From Methylomonas koyamae (GTDB lineage Bacteria; Pseudomonadota; Gammaproteobacteria; Methylococcales; Methylomonadaceae): a stretch of 64,000 bases of DNA. Each line of letters begins with the position of its first letter. The first letter of the stretch is position 1. The notes beneath the pieces were generated by a model. The model ran no database searches. It was not told the origin of the DNA and saw only the letters and a list, made by a program, of their open reading frames with translations. The DNA is taken from assembly GCF_019669905.1 (NCBI RefSeq), contig NZ_AP019777.1, forward strand, positions 2,108,001 to 2,172,000, read 5' to 3'. The position numbers and the translations under genes are program-made. Below are positions 45,712 to 55,154 of this stretch, in pieces.

Positions 45712-45905
45712 GTCAGTTTGCCGCGGTTGGGCGATATCGCCCGTTTGGTTTGCGCCATTTAACATAGCTCGTTAGCTTTCGCTGCGGCTGCCAACGGGAG
45801 TAGCCGGCATAGCTTGCTGATTACAAGCGGTTTCCGGCTGGCGGCGTTAATTTTGCTGCCCAATGTGTCTGACATCATTCAGCAGCCGAAGCCGACCTGC
45901 CAGCC

Positions 45906-46418
45906 ATGCCATTTTCGACCAGCCAATCCTTGCAAGAGCTCTATCTCGACTGTCGCAGCGAGCTGGAAGCGGTGCTATTCGCCCGATTGCGTTGCCGGGA
46001 AACCGCGGCCGATCTAAGCCAGGAAGCCTTCGTTCGCTTGTGCCGCAGCGGCGACCTGAGCCAGGTCGGCAATCTGAAGGCCTATCTATTCCGCACCGCG
46101 CAGAATTTGTTGTTCGACCACTACCGCAGCCAGAACGTGCGTAACGCCGCCATCGCCGACTGGCCGGAACCGACCTTGCCCGATGCGCCCGATCTGCGTT
46201 GCGCCGAAACCGTGGCCTTGGGCGAGCAAGCGCTGGACAGCCTGATCGGCGCTCTGGCCGAGTTGTCGCCGCTGTGCCAGCGCATTTTCTATCTGAACCG
46301 CTTCGAAGGCCTGAAACAGCGCGAAATTGCCGAGCAACTCAATGTCTCGGTGCGTACCGTGGAAGACAACATCAAACGCGCGTTGCTGCACTGTGCCCAA
46401 ACGCTGGGCCAACCCTAG
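45906..46418 (+). CDS. FecI-type ECF sigma factor
   Basis: 170 residues. Sigma-70 region 2 in LSQEAFVRLCRSGDL and region 4 in LSPLCQRIFYLNRFEGLKQ followed by REIAEQLNVSVRTVEDN. Such factors recruit polymerase to iron-siderophore receptor genes and are controlled by a FecR partner. The fecR-like gene follows 70 nt downstream. Confidence 0.92.
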   Translation: MPFSTSQSLQELYLDCRSELEAVLFARLRCRETAADLSQEAFVRLCRSGDLSQVGNLKAYLFRTAQNLLFDHYRSQNVRNAAIADWPEPTLPDAPDLRCAETVALGEQALDSLIGALAELSPLCQRIFYLNRFEGLKQREIAEQLNVSVRTVEDNIKRALLHCAQTLGQP

Positions 46419-46488
46419 CCGCAATCTGGTTCGGGTTAGCCGCCTGGTCTATGATATACCGCCCTCACCGTTGACTCAGGAAACCGCC

Positions 46489-47496
46489 ATGACCACCGCA
46501 CCGCTGCCGGACGACGACTCGCGTTTGTTGGAGCAGGCCTGCGCTTGGCTGGCGAAACTGCAGTCCGGCGAGGATTCCGCCGCGGACCGCAAAGATTTGG
46601 CCGCTTGGCGAGCCGCCGCACCGGCCCACGAACGGGCCTGGCAACGGGCGCAAGCGGTCTGGCAGGGGCTGGAGCCATTGCGCGGCCGGCCGATTCCCGG
46701 CGCCGAACCTTTGTTGCAGGAGCGCAGCCGGCAGGCCGCCGCCGCGGCAGGGGCTGGTCTTCGGCAGATGCCGCGTGCGTCAAACCGCCACCGCCGGCAA
46801 CGGTTCACGCTGGGGCTGGCGGCGTGTGCACTGTTCGCTTTAACCGTGGCTACGTTTTATCCGCCGCTGTTATGGCAGGCAGACTATGTGACTGGCAAGG
46901 GCGAGCAGCGCCGAGTCTTGCTGGCCGACGGTTCCCGCGCCATTTTGAACGCCGACAGCGCGTTGGCGATTCGTTTCAATAACCTGCAACGCCGGGTCGA
47001 GTTGTTGCGCGGCGAGGCTTTTTTCGAAGTGGCTAAGGATGCGCAGCGGCCGTTTTTGGCCGCCACCGATGCCGGCGAAGTAAAGGCTATCGGTACTGCC
47101 TTCGGCGTGCGCCGCGCCGGTGGGCAGACCCAGGTCGAACTGGTCGAAGGCCGGGTCGAAATTCGCGCCGGCGGCCTGGTCAACCCCTTGGCCGCCGGGC
47201 AAACCGCAGCAATAGCCGCCGGCCGGATATCGGTCGCGCCCGGCCGAGCGGAAAACATGGCGGTATGGCGCGACGGTTATCTGCAATTCGACGGCGTGCC
47301 GCTGGCCGAGGCCGTCGAGCGCATCAACAGTTACCGGCCCGGCAAGGTATTGCTGCTAAACTCGGCTTGGGCGGACAAGCGGATCAGCGGCCTGTTTCGG
47401 CTCGATGCCCTCGATCAGGCCGTCGCCGGCCTCGGTTCCGCCGTGCCTGGCTTACGGATCGTGGAATTGACCCGTTACTTGGTGGTGTTGCGTTAG
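46489..47496 (+). CDS. FecR-type transmembrane anti-sigma regulator
   Basis: 335 residues. Cytoplasmic N-terminal domain with the DUF4880-like WLAKLQSGEDSAADRKDL, one membrane helix at about 105-125, and the periplasmic FecR domain YVTGKGEQRRVLLADGSRA ... LRGEAFFEVAKDA. It would relay signals from a TonB-dependent receptor to the sigma factor upstream. ATG 46489 follows CAGGAAACCGCC. The usual receptor gene is absent: the next gene encodes a flavin-binding protein. Confidence 0.92.
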   Translation: MTTAPLPDDDSRLLEQACAWLAKLQSGEDSAADRKDLAAWRAAAPAHERAWQRAQAVWQGLEPLRGRPIPGAEPLLQERSRQAAAAAGAGLRQMPRASNRHRRQRFTLGLAACALFALTVATFYPPLLWQADYVTGKGEQRRVLLADGSRAILNADSALAIRFNNLQRRVELLRGEAFFEVAKDAQRPFLAATDAGEVKAIGTAFGVRRAGGQTQVELVEGRVEIRAGGLVNPLAAGQTAAIAAGRISVAPGRAENMAVWRDGYLQFDGVPLAEAVERINSYRPGKVLLLNSAWADKRISGLFRLDALDQAVAGLGSAVPGLRIVELTRYLVVLR

Positions 47497-47606
47497 CCGC
47501 TTGGTTAGCGCCATTTTTGCCAAAACGGGCTTTAACCATCGCAGATCAGCCGCCGATTTTGCGGCGCAGCGGTGCCATCGGTGTTTAACTTTCGGAGCTT
47601 ACTAAG

Positions 47607-48149
47607 ATGAAGCCAATGCCGCTGAACCAAGCGTTCACATTGATCGAACCCGGCCCGGTGGTGTTGGTGACGACCAACGACGGCCAACGCGACAACGTCA
47701 TGACTATATCTTGGACCATGGTGATGGATTTCACGCCCAGATTTGCCATCACTACCGGACCGTGGAACCACTCCTACCAAGCGCTGAGCGAATCCAACGA
47801 GTGCGTCATTGCGATCCCGGCATTGGATTTGATCGACCAAGTGGTTGGCATAGGCACTTGTTCCGGCGCCGATACCGACAAATTCGCAACATTCGGTTTG
47901 ACGGCAATGCGCGGCAAACAGGTCGCGGCGCCGCTGATCCGGGAATGCCTGGCAAACATCGAGTGCCAGGTAGTCGACATCGTAGAACGCCATAACATCG
48001 TCGTGCTGCAAGGGCTGGCCGCTTACCTGGACGATGAACGCGAAGAACGCCGTACCCTGCATGCCGTCGGCGACGGCAGCTTCATCGCCGACGGCGTCAA
48101 ATTGGACCGGCGGGAACTGATGGCATCGAAACTGCCCGACGGCGTTTGA
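47607..48149 (+). CDS. Flavin reductase-like FMN-binding protein
   Basis: 180 residues. Sequence such as PVVLVTTNDGQRDNVMTISWTMVMDFTP matches the flavin reductase-like split barrel that binds FMN, and the C-terminal part is also typical of small stand-alone members. These use NAD(P)H to reduce flavin or other acceptors; the substrate is unknown. ATG follows CGGAGCTTACTAAG. It stands alone, 164 nt before gltA. Confidence 0.85.
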   Translation: MKPMPLNQAFTLIEPGPVVLVTTNDGQRDNVMTISWTMVMDFTPRFAITTGPWNHSYQALSESNECVIAIPALDLIDQVVGIGTCSGADTDKFATFGLTAMRGKQVAAPLIRECLANIECQVVDIVERHNIVVLQGLAAYLDDEREERRTLHAVGDGSFIADGVKLDRRELMASKLPDGV

Positions 48150-48238
48150 TTGCCGAGTCCCGGCTTTGGAGCTGGTGAGCTGTGCTAAAAAAGATACCCA
48201 GCTAACGTTTATCCTCAAACTAATCCGACCGATAACGG

Positions 48239-48268
48239 TTTGGCCTTAGCCGTGGCCTGTGTGATAAT
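48239..48268 (+). promoter_or_regulatory. Possible promoter for gltA
   Basis: A TGT-GATAAT extended -10 (48260-48268) with a weak TTTGGC -35 (48239-48244) at 18-nt spacing, ending 45 nt before the gltA start. Only partial matches to the consensus. Confidence 0.35.
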
Positions 48269-48313
48269 CGGATTTGGCTGCTAAGCTTCTGCTATCAGAA
48301 TACTGAGGAAACC

Positions 48314-49642
48314 ATGTCAAACGAGACTTTAACGGTGCGGCACAACGCCACCGGGAAAGAAGTGGAATATCCGTTGTTGAAGGGGTCTTTGGGTGCAGAT
48401 ACCGCGGACATACGCTCCTTGAACAAGGATTTGGGCTGTTTTACTTACGATCCTGGCTTTATCGCTACCGCTAGTTGTAAAAGCAAAATCACCTATATCG
48501 ACGGCGACAAGGGTATCTTGTTATACCGAGGTTATCCGATCGAGCAGTTGGCCGAGAACTGCGAATTTACCGAAGTGGCCTACTTGCTGATGAACGGCGA
48601 GTTGCCGGACCAGACTCAGCTACGCGACTTTAACGAGGAAATCAGCGACCGGGCTACTATCCACGAATCGTTGCGTAAGTTCTTCGACGGTTTTCATTAC
48701 GACGCCCATCCGATGGCGATGTTGGTCGGGGTGGTCGGTTCTTTGTCGGCGTTTTACCACAGCGATTTGAATATCAAAGATCCCGATAGCCGGCGGATTT
48801 GCGCGGCAAGGCTGCTCGGTAAGATGCCAACCATCGCAGCTGCCTCTTACCGGCATTCGGTCGGTCGGCCCTTTGTCTACCCGCGGATGGATTTAAGCTA
48901 CTGCGAAAACTTTCTGAACATGATGTTTTCGCGCTCTTCGCAAAACTACATCGACCAAAACCACTATATCGACCCCAATCTGGTCAAGGCTTTGAACTTA
49001 CTGTTCATTCTGCACGCCGACCACGAGCAAAACGCCAGCACTTCGACGGTAAGAATGGCCGGCAGTACCGGCGCCAATCCTTATGCCTGCGTTGCGGCCG
49101 GTATCGCTGCGCTATGGGGGCCGGCTCATGGTGGTGCCAACGAAGCGGTATTGAACATGTTGGCGCAAATCGGTAGTGTCGAGAACGTGCCGAAATACAT
49201 CGCTAAAGCTAAGGACCATAACGACCCGTTCCGCTTGATGGGTTTTGGGCATCGGGTTTATAAAAACTTCGATCCGCGGGCCACCATCATCCGCAAAACC
49301 TGCTACGAAGTGCTCAACCGCACCCAGACCAACGACCCGTTGTTCGAATTAGCGTTGGCTTTGGAAGACTATGCGCTGAAGGATGAGTATTTCATCGAGA
49401 AAAAACTCTACCCCAACGTCGATTTTTATTCCGGCATCATTTACAAAGCGCTGCATATCCCGGTGGATATGTTTACCGTCATGTTCGCCATCGCCCGTAC
49501 TGCGGGTTGGGTTGCGCATTGGCTGGAAATGATGGAGGAAGCCGTCACGCCGATCAGCCGGCCGCGGCAATTGTACGTCGGCCCGCCGCGCCGCGATTTC
49601 GTTGCGATTGGCGAGCGCCAGCCGTTGATCAAACCGATATGA
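48314..49642 (+). CDS. gltA: Citrate synthase (type II)
   Basis: 442 residues. Condenses oxaloacetate and acetyl-CoA, the entry step of the citric acid cycle, in the cytoplasm. Catalytic residues are visible: the His of [12 protein letters not shown], the His of [14 protein letters not shown], and the Asp of PNVDFYSGI. The N-terminal beta-strand extension marks the hexameric gram-negative type, regulated by NADH. ATG follows CTGAGGAAACC. Its stop overlaps the next start by 4 bases (ATGA). Confidence 0.97.
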   Translation: MSNETLTVRHNATGKEVEYPLLKGSLGADTADIRSLNKDLGCFTYDPGFIATASCKSKITYIDGDKGILLYRGYPIEQLAENCEFTEVAYLLMNGELPDQTQLRDFNEEISDRATIHESLRKFFDGFHYDAHPMAMLVGVVGSLSAFYHSDLNIKDPDSRRICAARLLGKMPTIAAASYRHSVGRPFVYPRMDLSYCENFLNMMFSRSSQNYIDQNHYIDPNLVKALNLLFILHADHEQNASTSTVRMAGSTGANPYACVAAGIAALWGPAHGGANEAVLNMLAQIGSVENVPKYIAKAKDHNDPFRLMGFGHRVYKNFDPRATIIRKTCYEVLNRTQTNDPLFELALALEDYALKDEYFIEKKLYPNVDFYSGIIYKALHIPVDMFTVMFAIARTAGWVAHWLEMMEEAVTPISRPRQLYVGPPRRDFVAIGERQPLIKPI

Positions 49643-49812
49643 AGAAAATGCACGATAAAACCGATCGGGTCGCCGCCGAGGAGGCGGATACGTTACCGGC
49701 TCAGCCTGCCGGGCAATCTCCGGTGAAACCAGAAGAGTTCAACGGCCCGAAAGGGCCTGAACCCACTCGCTTCGGCGATTGGGAGCGCAAGGGACGCTGC
49801 GTCGATTTTTGA
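49639..49812 (+). CDS. DUF1674/SDHAF4-type succinate dehydrogenase assembly factor
   Basis: 57 residues. The C-terminus [19 protein letters not shown] followed by VDF is the hallmark of the DUF1674 family, whose mitochondrial member SDHAF4 chaperones the flavinylated SdhA subunit. The gene overlaps gltA at ATGA and sits 36 nt before sdhC, exactly where such a factor is expected. The N-terminal 30 residues are charged and probably disordered. Confidence 0.88.
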   Translation: MKKMHDKTDRVAAEEADTLPAQPAGQSPVKPEEFNGPKGPEPTRFGDWERKGRCVDF

Positions 49813-49848
49813 CGCCGTAATCATTTCAAACTCAAGATAGGGTCATTT

Positions 49849-50220
49849 ATGTCCGCTAATCGACCGCTTTCCCCCCATTTGCAGGTTTACCGCTTACCGT
49901 TGACCGGCTTGGTGTCCATCACGCACCGGATGACCGGCGTGTTTTTGTCGATGGGCCTGGTATTGTTCGTATATGTCTTGTTCGCCATCGCGGCCGGCGA
50001 ATCCGCCTATCTGGCGATGCAGGCGTTCATGGCCTATTGGTTATTCAAGCTGGTGTATTGGGGCTTTATTTACGCGTTGTTCTTCCATCTGGTACACGGG
50101 ATCCGGCATTTAATCTGGGATGTCGGTAAGACCTTCGAACGGGCGACGCTGGATAAATTTGCTCTTTACGAACTGGTGTGTTCGGCGTCGTTGACACTGT
50201 TGACGTTTATAGTTTCCTGA
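49849..50220 (+). CDS. sdhC: Succinate dehydrogenase cytochrome b556 subunit
   Basis: 123 residues, three membrane helices. N-terminal RPLSPHLQVYRLPLTGLVS and SITHRMTG are the family signature near the quinone site, and His in FHLVHGIRHLIWD is the haem ligand. It anchors SdhAB at the inner membrane and passes electrons to ubiquinone with SdhD. Confidence 0.95.
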   Translation: MSANRPLSPHLQVYRLPLTGLVSITHRMTGVFLSMGLVLFVYVLFAIAAGESAYLAMQAFMAYWLFKLVYWGFIYALFFHLVHGIRHLIWDVGKTFERATLDKFALYELVCSASLTLLTFIVS

Positions 50221-50235
50221 TTAGGGAGGATGGTT

Positions 50236-50616
50236 ATGGATTACAAAGCCTGGGTGGAAAAAGCCGCCGATTTTTTCTCGGTGCACAGTGGATCGGGCCA
50301 TTTTTGGTACCAGCGGGTAACCGCGGTTGCGTTGGTGCCTTTATCGATATGGTTGTTGGTATTGCTGCACAAAGCCTTAAATGCGCCTTATGCAGACACC
50401 GTGGCCTGGTTGTCGTCGCCGTTCAATACCTTGGCCATCATCGCTTGGACCGTCGCCGTGGTTTACCACGCCGCTTTGGGCGTGCAAGTGGTTATCGAGG
50501 ACTACGTATCGACGATTCCGGTGCGGCATTTGGCGATTCGGGCCACCAATCTGACTTTTTTGGTTTTGGGTATCGCTGCGTTAATCGCGATCGTCATTAT
50601 TCTTTTGGCAAGGTAA
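50236..50616 (+). CDS. sdhD: Succinate dehydrogenase membrane anchor subunit
   Basis: 126 residues, three membrane helices. The segment VVYHAALGVQVVIEDYV holds the conserved His and the Tyr of the quinone site. Two ATGs compete: 50236 stands 6 nt from the AGGGAGG site, while 50230 is directly against it, so 50236 is chosen. It forms the SdhCD anchor with the gene just upstream. Confidence 0.93.
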   Translation: MDYKAWVEKAADFFSVHSGSGHFWYQRVTAVALVPLSIWLLVLLHKALNAPYADTVAWLSSPFNTLAIIAWTVAVVYHAALGVQVVIEDYVSTIPVRHLAIRATNLTFLVLGIAALIAIVIILLAR

Positions 50617-50619
50617 ATC

Positions 50620-52404
50620 ATGGCCTCAGCATATAACATCATTGAACACCAGCACGACGTTGTGGTGGTTGGCGCCGGCGGAGCCGGTTTGCGGGCAACT
50701 TTCGGAATGGTGGAGAAGGGGCTGAAAACCGCTTGTATCAGCAAGGTGTTTCCGACCCGCAGCCATACAGTGGCAGCGCAGGGTGGAATTAGCGCGGCAT
50801 TGGGCAACATGGGCGAAGACGATTGGCGGTTTCATATGTACGACACCGTCAAGGGTTCCGATTGGCTCGGCGACCAGGATGCGATCGAATATATGTGCCG
50901 CGAGGCGATTCCGGCCATCATCGAGCTGGAGCACTACGGCGTGCCGTTTTCTAGGACCGCGGAAGGCAAAATTTACCAGCGCGCGTTCGGCGGCATGTCG
51001 ACCCATTATGGTAAAGCCCAGGCGCAACGTACTTGCGCGGCGGCCGATGTGACCGGCCACGCCATTCTGCACACTCTGTACCAACAGGCTTTAAAGCACA
51101 ATGCCGAGTTCTTCGTCGAATACATCGCGCTGGATTTGATCATGGAAGACGGCGAATGCCGCGGCGTGTTGGCCTGGTGTCTGGACGACGGTTCCATTCA
51201 TCTGTTCCGCGGCCACCAGACCGTACTGGCGACCGGCGGTTACGGCCGAGCGTTTTTCTCCTGCACCTCGGCGCACACTGTGACCGGCGACGGTAACGGT
51301 ATGGTTTTGCGGGCCGGTTTACCGTTGCAGGACATGGAGTTCGTGCAATTCCATCCGACCGGCATCTACGGTTCCGGCTGCTTGATTACGGAAGGCGCCA
51401 GGGGCGAGGGCGGTTACCTGACCAATTCCGAAGGCGAACGTTTCATGCCCAATTACGCGCCCAACGCGAAGGACTTGGCGTCGCGCGACGTGGTCAGTCG
51501 GGCTATCACGATGGAAGTTAACGCCGGCCGCGGCGTCGGTCCGAAAAAAGACCATGCCTTGCTGCATTTGGAACATCTCGATCCGGCGATCATCCACGAA
51601 CGCCTGCCCGGTATCGCCGAAACCGCGCGCATCTTTTCCGGCGTCGACGTTACCAAGCAGCCAATCCCGGTGATTCCGACCGTGCACTACAACATGGGCG
51701 GGATACCGACCAACTACAAAGCCGAAGTTGTGACCCTGAAGGACGGCGATCCCGACACCGTGGTGCCGGGCTTGATGGCCATCGGCGAAACCGCTTGCGT
51801 GTCGGTCCACGGCGCCAACCGGTTGGGATCCAACTCGTTGCTCGACTTGGTGGTATTCGGCCGGGCTGCTGCTATCCGTGCCAACGAACTGATCAAACCG
51901 GGCATGGCGCATAAGCCGCTGGCTAAGGATGCTTGCGATAAAGCCCTGTCCCGTTTCGATACCATCCGCCATGCAAACGGCAGCCGTAAGACCGCTGAAA
52001 TCCGTCTGGATATGCAAACCACGATGCAGGCCAAAGCGGCTGTGTTCCGCACAGCGGAAACCTTGCAAGAGGGCGTGGCACGCATCGGCGAGATTGCCGC
52101 GTCGTTTAGCGATGTCAACGTCGGGGATAAATCGCTGATTTGGAACACCGATTTGGTCGAAACCCTGGAGCTGGATAATCTGCTGGGCCAAGCTCAGGTT
52201 ACGATTACCGCCGCTGCCAACCGCCAGGAGAGCCGCGGCGGCCATGCTCGAGAAGATTTTCCGAAACGCGACGACAAAAACTGGCTGAAACATACATTGA
52301 CGTGGCGGCAGGATAATCAGGTGAAAATCGATTATCGTCCCGTCCATTTATATACGCTAACCGACGAAGTGGAAGTCGTGGCGCCTAAAGAGAGGGTCTA
52401 CTAA
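50620..52404 (+). CDS. sdhA: Succinate dehydrogenase flavoprotein subunit
   Basis: 594 residues. Dinucleotide fold [13 protein letters not shown] at about 18-30, the covalently flavinylated His in [13 protein letters not shown], and the active-site region [20 protein letters not shown]. Oxidises succinate to fumarate and passes electrons to the FeS subunit. It starts 3 nt after sdhD and its stop shares one base with the sdhB start. Confidence 0.97.
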   Translation: MASAYNIIEHQHDVVVVGAGGAGLRATFGMVEKGLKTACISKVFPTRSHTVAAQGGISAALGNMGEDDWRFHMYDTVKGSDWLGDQDAIEYMCREAIPAIIELEHYGVPFSRTAEGKIYQRAFGGMSTHYGKAQAQRTCAAADVTGHAILHTLYQQALKHNAEFFVEYIALDLIMEDGECRGVLAWCLDDGSIHLFRGHQTVLATGGYGRAFFSCTSAHTVTGDGNGMVLRAGLPLQDMEFVQFHPTGIYGSGCLITEGARGEGGYLTNSEGERFMPNYAPNAKDLASRDVVSRAITMEVNAGRGVGPKKDHALLHLEHLDPAIIHERLPGIAETARIFSGVDVTKQPIPVIPTVHYNMGGIPTNYKAEVVTLKDGDPDTVVPGLMAIGETACVSVHGANRLGSNSLLDLVVFGRAAAIRANELIKPGMAHKPLAKDACDKALSRFDTIRHANGSRKTAEIRLDMQTTMQAKAAVFRTAETLQEGVARIGEIAASFSDVNVGDKSLIWNTDLVETLELDNLLGQAQVTITAAANRQESRGGHAREDFPKRDDKNWLKHTLTWRQDNQVKIDYRPVHLYTLTDEVEVVAPKERVY

Positions 52405-53186
52405 TGGTTGAATTCACTTTGCCCAGAAACTCTGTCGTCAAGAAAGGCAAGCTTTACAAAGCCGACGGGGCGACCAATATCCGCTTGTTTCAGGTGTATC
52501 GCTGGGATCCCGACTCGGGCGAAAATCCGCGGATCGACAGCTACGAAATCGATATGGACCAGTGCGGGCCGATGGTGCTGGATGCGATTTTAAAGATCAA
52601 AAACGAAATCGACAGCAGTCTGACCTTTCGCCGCTCATGCCGGGAAGGCGTTTGCGGCTCCTGTGCGATGAACATCAACGGTAAGAATACGCTGGCTTGC
52701 ATCAAAGCGATCAGCGACTACCAAGGCACCATCAAGATATTCCCGCTGCCGCACATGTCTGTCATCAAAGATTTAGTGGCCGACATGAGCCATTTTTTCG
52801 AGCAGTATGCCTCGATCAAACCCTGGCTGACGGCTTCCAGCGAAGCGCCGGCAGACAGCGAACGGCTGCAGAGCCGGGAAGATCGGGCCAAGTTGGACGG
52901 CTTGTACGAATGCGTGTTGTGCGCCAGTTGTTCGACCAGTTGCCCGAGTTATTGGTGGAACAGCGATAAATATCTCGGGCCGGCGATTTTGCTGCAAGCC
53001 TACCGCTGGCTGGCGGATAGCCGCGACGAGAACGATCAGGAACGCCTCGACGAATTGGACGAATCGTTCAAGTTGTACCGTTGCCATACCATCATGAACT
53101 GTACCGACACTTGTCCGAAAGGTTTGAATCCGGCCAAAGCCATCGCCGAAATCAAGAAGCGTCTGGTGGAACGCGATCATTTGTGA
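52404..53186 (+). CDS. sdhB: Succinate dehydrogenase iron-sulfur subunit
   Basis: 260 residues. Three clusters are visible: [2Fe-2S] in [12 protein letters not shown] with a distal Cys in NTLAC, [4Fe-4S] in [16 protein letters not shown], and [3Fe-4S] in [14 protein letters not shown]. It carries electrons from SdhA to the quinone site. Its ATG overlaps the sdhA stop by one base and its stop overlaps the sdhE start. Confidence 0.97.
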   Translation: MVEFTLPRNSVVKKGKLYKADGATNIRLFQVYRWDPDSGENPRIDSYEIDMDQCGPMVLDAILKIKNEIDSSLTFRRSCREGVCGSCAMNINGKNTLACIKAISDYQGTIKIFPLPHMSVIKDLVADMSHFFEQYASIKPWLTASSEAPADSERLQSREDRAKLDGLYECVLCASCSTSCPSYWWNSDKYLGPAILLQAYRWLADSRDENDQERLDELDESFKLYRCHTIMNCTDTCPKGLNPAKAIAEIKKRLVERDHL

Positions 53187-53470
53187 GTGAATTGAATAAG
53201 CTGCGCTGGCGCTGCCGGCGCGGCACCCTCGAATTGGATTTGCTGTTGCTTCGCTATCTGGAGCGCGCTTATCTGTCTGCAACATCGGAACAGCAACAGG
53301 CGTTCCTGCGCATATTGGATTTGGAAGATACCGAACTGATGCCATATTTAATGGCGGATCGGCTGCCGGCCGACGCTACTTTGGCGCAACTGGTTATCGC
53401 TATCCGCTCCTTACCAGCCACACTACAAACGGGCGAACAAGCCGCGACCATTAACGGCGCGGCGAATTGA
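53183..53470 (+). CDS. sdhE: Succinate dehydrogenase assembly factor SdhE
   Basis: 95 residues. [20 protein letters not shown] carries the family signature in which an RGxxELD motif binds SdhA to promote FAD attachment. The GTG at 53183 overlaps the sdhB stop (TTGTGA) and fits the usual length; TTG at 53192 is possible. Together with the SDHAF4-like gene, two flavinylation/assembly factors bracket the sdh operon. Confidence 0.88.
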   Translation: MSELNKLRWRCRRGTLELDLLLLRYLERAYLSATSEQQQAFLRILDLEDTELMPYLMADRLPADATLAQLVIAIRSLPATLQTGEQAATINGAAN

Positions 53471-53496
53471 CGCCGAGTTTTCTATCCTGACCTATT

Positions 53497-53525
53497 CCGG
53501 GTTTCTGAATGCCCCGGGTGTTTTA
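53497..53525 (+). terminator. Possible terminator after sdhE
   Basis: CCGGG (53497-53501) pairs with CCCGG (53513-53517) across an 11-nt loop, and the right side runs into GTGTTTTATTG. Weak stem but the only candidate between sdhE and queA. Confidence 0.4.
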
Positions 53526-53542
53526 TTGTTGCCGAACTTATC

Positions 53543-54562
53543 ATGAAAAAGAGCGACTTCAATTACCGCTTGCCTGACGAATTAATCGCCCAATACCCGT
53601 TGCCGGAACGTAGCGCCAGCCGCATGTTGCATTTGGATAAACTCAGCGGTGCAATAATCGACCGCCAGTTTACCGATTTGCTCGAGTTGTTGTCGGCAGA
53701 CGACTTATTGGTATTCAACGATACCAAGGTAATACCCGCCCGTCTGTTCGGCCGCAAAAGCAGCGGCGGTAAGGTTGAGATTTTGATCGAACGCATCGAG
53801 AATCCGCAGCAGGCCCTGGCCCACATCAGAGCCAGCAAGTCGCCGAAGCCGGGATCTTTGATCGAATTGGAAAACGGCTGCTGTTTAGAAGTGTTGGGGA
53901 GGGAGGCGGATTTGTTCCGATTAAGCTTGCCCGGCGCTAACGGCTTGCTGGAGTTGTTGGCCGAAGTCGGGCATATTCCGCTACCGCCTTACATCGATCG
54001 CAATGATGAACGTAGCGATCTCGAGCGTTATCAGACCGTGTTCGCCGACCGCGCCGGCGCTGTCGCGGCGCCAACCGCCGGCCTGCATTTCGATCAAGCG
54101 ATATTGGAAAATCTGGATCGGAAAGGGGTGAAGCGGACTTTCGTTACCTTGCATGTCGGCAGCGGCACGTTTCGGCCGGTGCGGGTGGACGATTTGAGCC
54201 AACACACCATGCATAAAGAATTTTACAGCGTTGGGCAGAATGCGGTGGACGCCGTCGAAGCGGCAAGGGCGCGAGGTGGCAGGGTGGTCGCGATAGGTAC
54301 TACTGCAGTCCGAGCATTGGAGTCAGCTTCCGCCGGCGGGCATTTGGCGGCGGGAATCGGTGATACCGATTTATTCATTACGCCCGGTTATAAGTTTAAA
54401 TCGGTCGATGCTTTGTTTACCAATTTCCATTTGCCGGAGTCGACGCTGCTGATGTTGGTTTCGGCATTTGCCGGTTACGACGCGGTAATGGCGGCTTACC
54501 GGCATGCCATAGAACAGCGCTACCGTTTTTTCAGTTATGGCGATGCGATGCTTATAATCTGA
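53543..54562 (+). CDS. queA: S-adenosylmethionine:tRNA ribosyltransferase-isomerase
   Basis: 339 residues. Transfers and isomerises the ribose of S-adenosylmethionine onto preQ1 in tRNA, forming epoxyqueuosine. Family motifs are present: [17 protein letters not shown] start ([19 protein letters not shown]), [21 protein letters not shown] and [19 protein letters not shown]. The tgt gene that often follows is absent; convergent pilus genes come next. Confidence 0.97.
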   Translation: MKKSDFNYRLPDELIAQYPLPERSASRMLHLDKLSGAIIDRQFTDLLELLSADDLLVFNDTKVIPARLFGRKSSGGKVEILIERIENPQQALAHIRASKSPKPGSLIELENGCCLEVLGREADLFRLSLPGANGLLELLAEVGHIPLPPYIDRNDERSDLERYQTVFADRAGAVAAPTAGLHFDQAILENLDRKGVKRTFVTLHVGSGTFRPVRVDDLSQHTMHKEFYSVGQNAVDAVEAARARGGRVVAIGTTAVRALESASAGGHLAAGIGDTDLFITPGYKFKSVDALFTNFHLPESTLLMLVSAFAGYDAVMAAYRHAIEQRYRFFSYGDAMLII

Positions 54563-54624
54563 TAATCCGTTCTGCGCAACCAGCCCTGACCGAATTCGGT
54601 TTGGTACCAGTGCTTTGATGGGGT

Positions 54625-55089
54625 TTATTTACTCCAGCAGGCGGTAGCGTCTAAGCTGGCTCCAGATACGCTTTTCGTACCGATATTGTTAATGATAAGG
54701 GTGCCGCATTTGTCTGCGGACTGCCTGCCGGTCGGCGCGGCTTGGATCGTGTAGGAATTCTGTGTTGCGGCAGAGATCGTCAAATTGTAGGTTGCGGTTC
54801 CGCCGTCAATGGGCACTTGAGTAGCATAAATCGACGGCGCCCCGGTGTCGTTGGAGTTGGTTCCGCAACTATCCGCTCCGCCGGTTCCTCCGGCATCGCA
54901 ATACGAATTGGTGGCGGTGAATTGCCGCTCCAATGCATTCGCCAATCCCAGTAAAGCGCCTTTGGCATCGCTACGCCGCGAGCGCATTACATAGTCCTGG
55001 TAACTGGGGATGGCAATCGCGGCTAGAATGCCAATGATGGCTACAGTGACCATCAGTTCAATCAAAGTAAACCCGATCTGTTTCTTCAT
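54625..55089 (-). CDS. pilE: Type IV minor pilin, PilE-like
   Basis: 154 residues. Prepilin leader MKKQIG cut before [19 protein letters not shown], a long hydrophobic helix, and a C-terminal pair of cysteines. Minor pilins prime pilus assembly in the inner membrane. It is the last gene of a fimT-pilV-pilW-pilX-pilY1-pilE set read leftward. A major pilin is less likely given the operon. Confidence 0.88.
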   Translation of the reverse strand: MKKQIGFTLIELMVTVAIIGILAAIAIPSYQDYVMRSRRSDAKGALLGLANALERQFTATNSYCDAGGTGGADSCGTNSNDTGAPSIYATQVPIDGGTATYNLTISAATQNSYTIQAAPTGRQSADKCGTLIINNIGTKSVSGASLDATACWSK

Positions 55090-55154
55090 GATTCTACATC
55101 TCGCTTCAGCCTGGAGTTAGGTTTACTCCATCAGTCCGGGCCATTTGAATAAGG

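Noticed and set aside
51319..52347. Long frame antisense to sdhA
   Set aside because: Shadow of the sdhA coding sequence, which has full family motifs on the plus strand.
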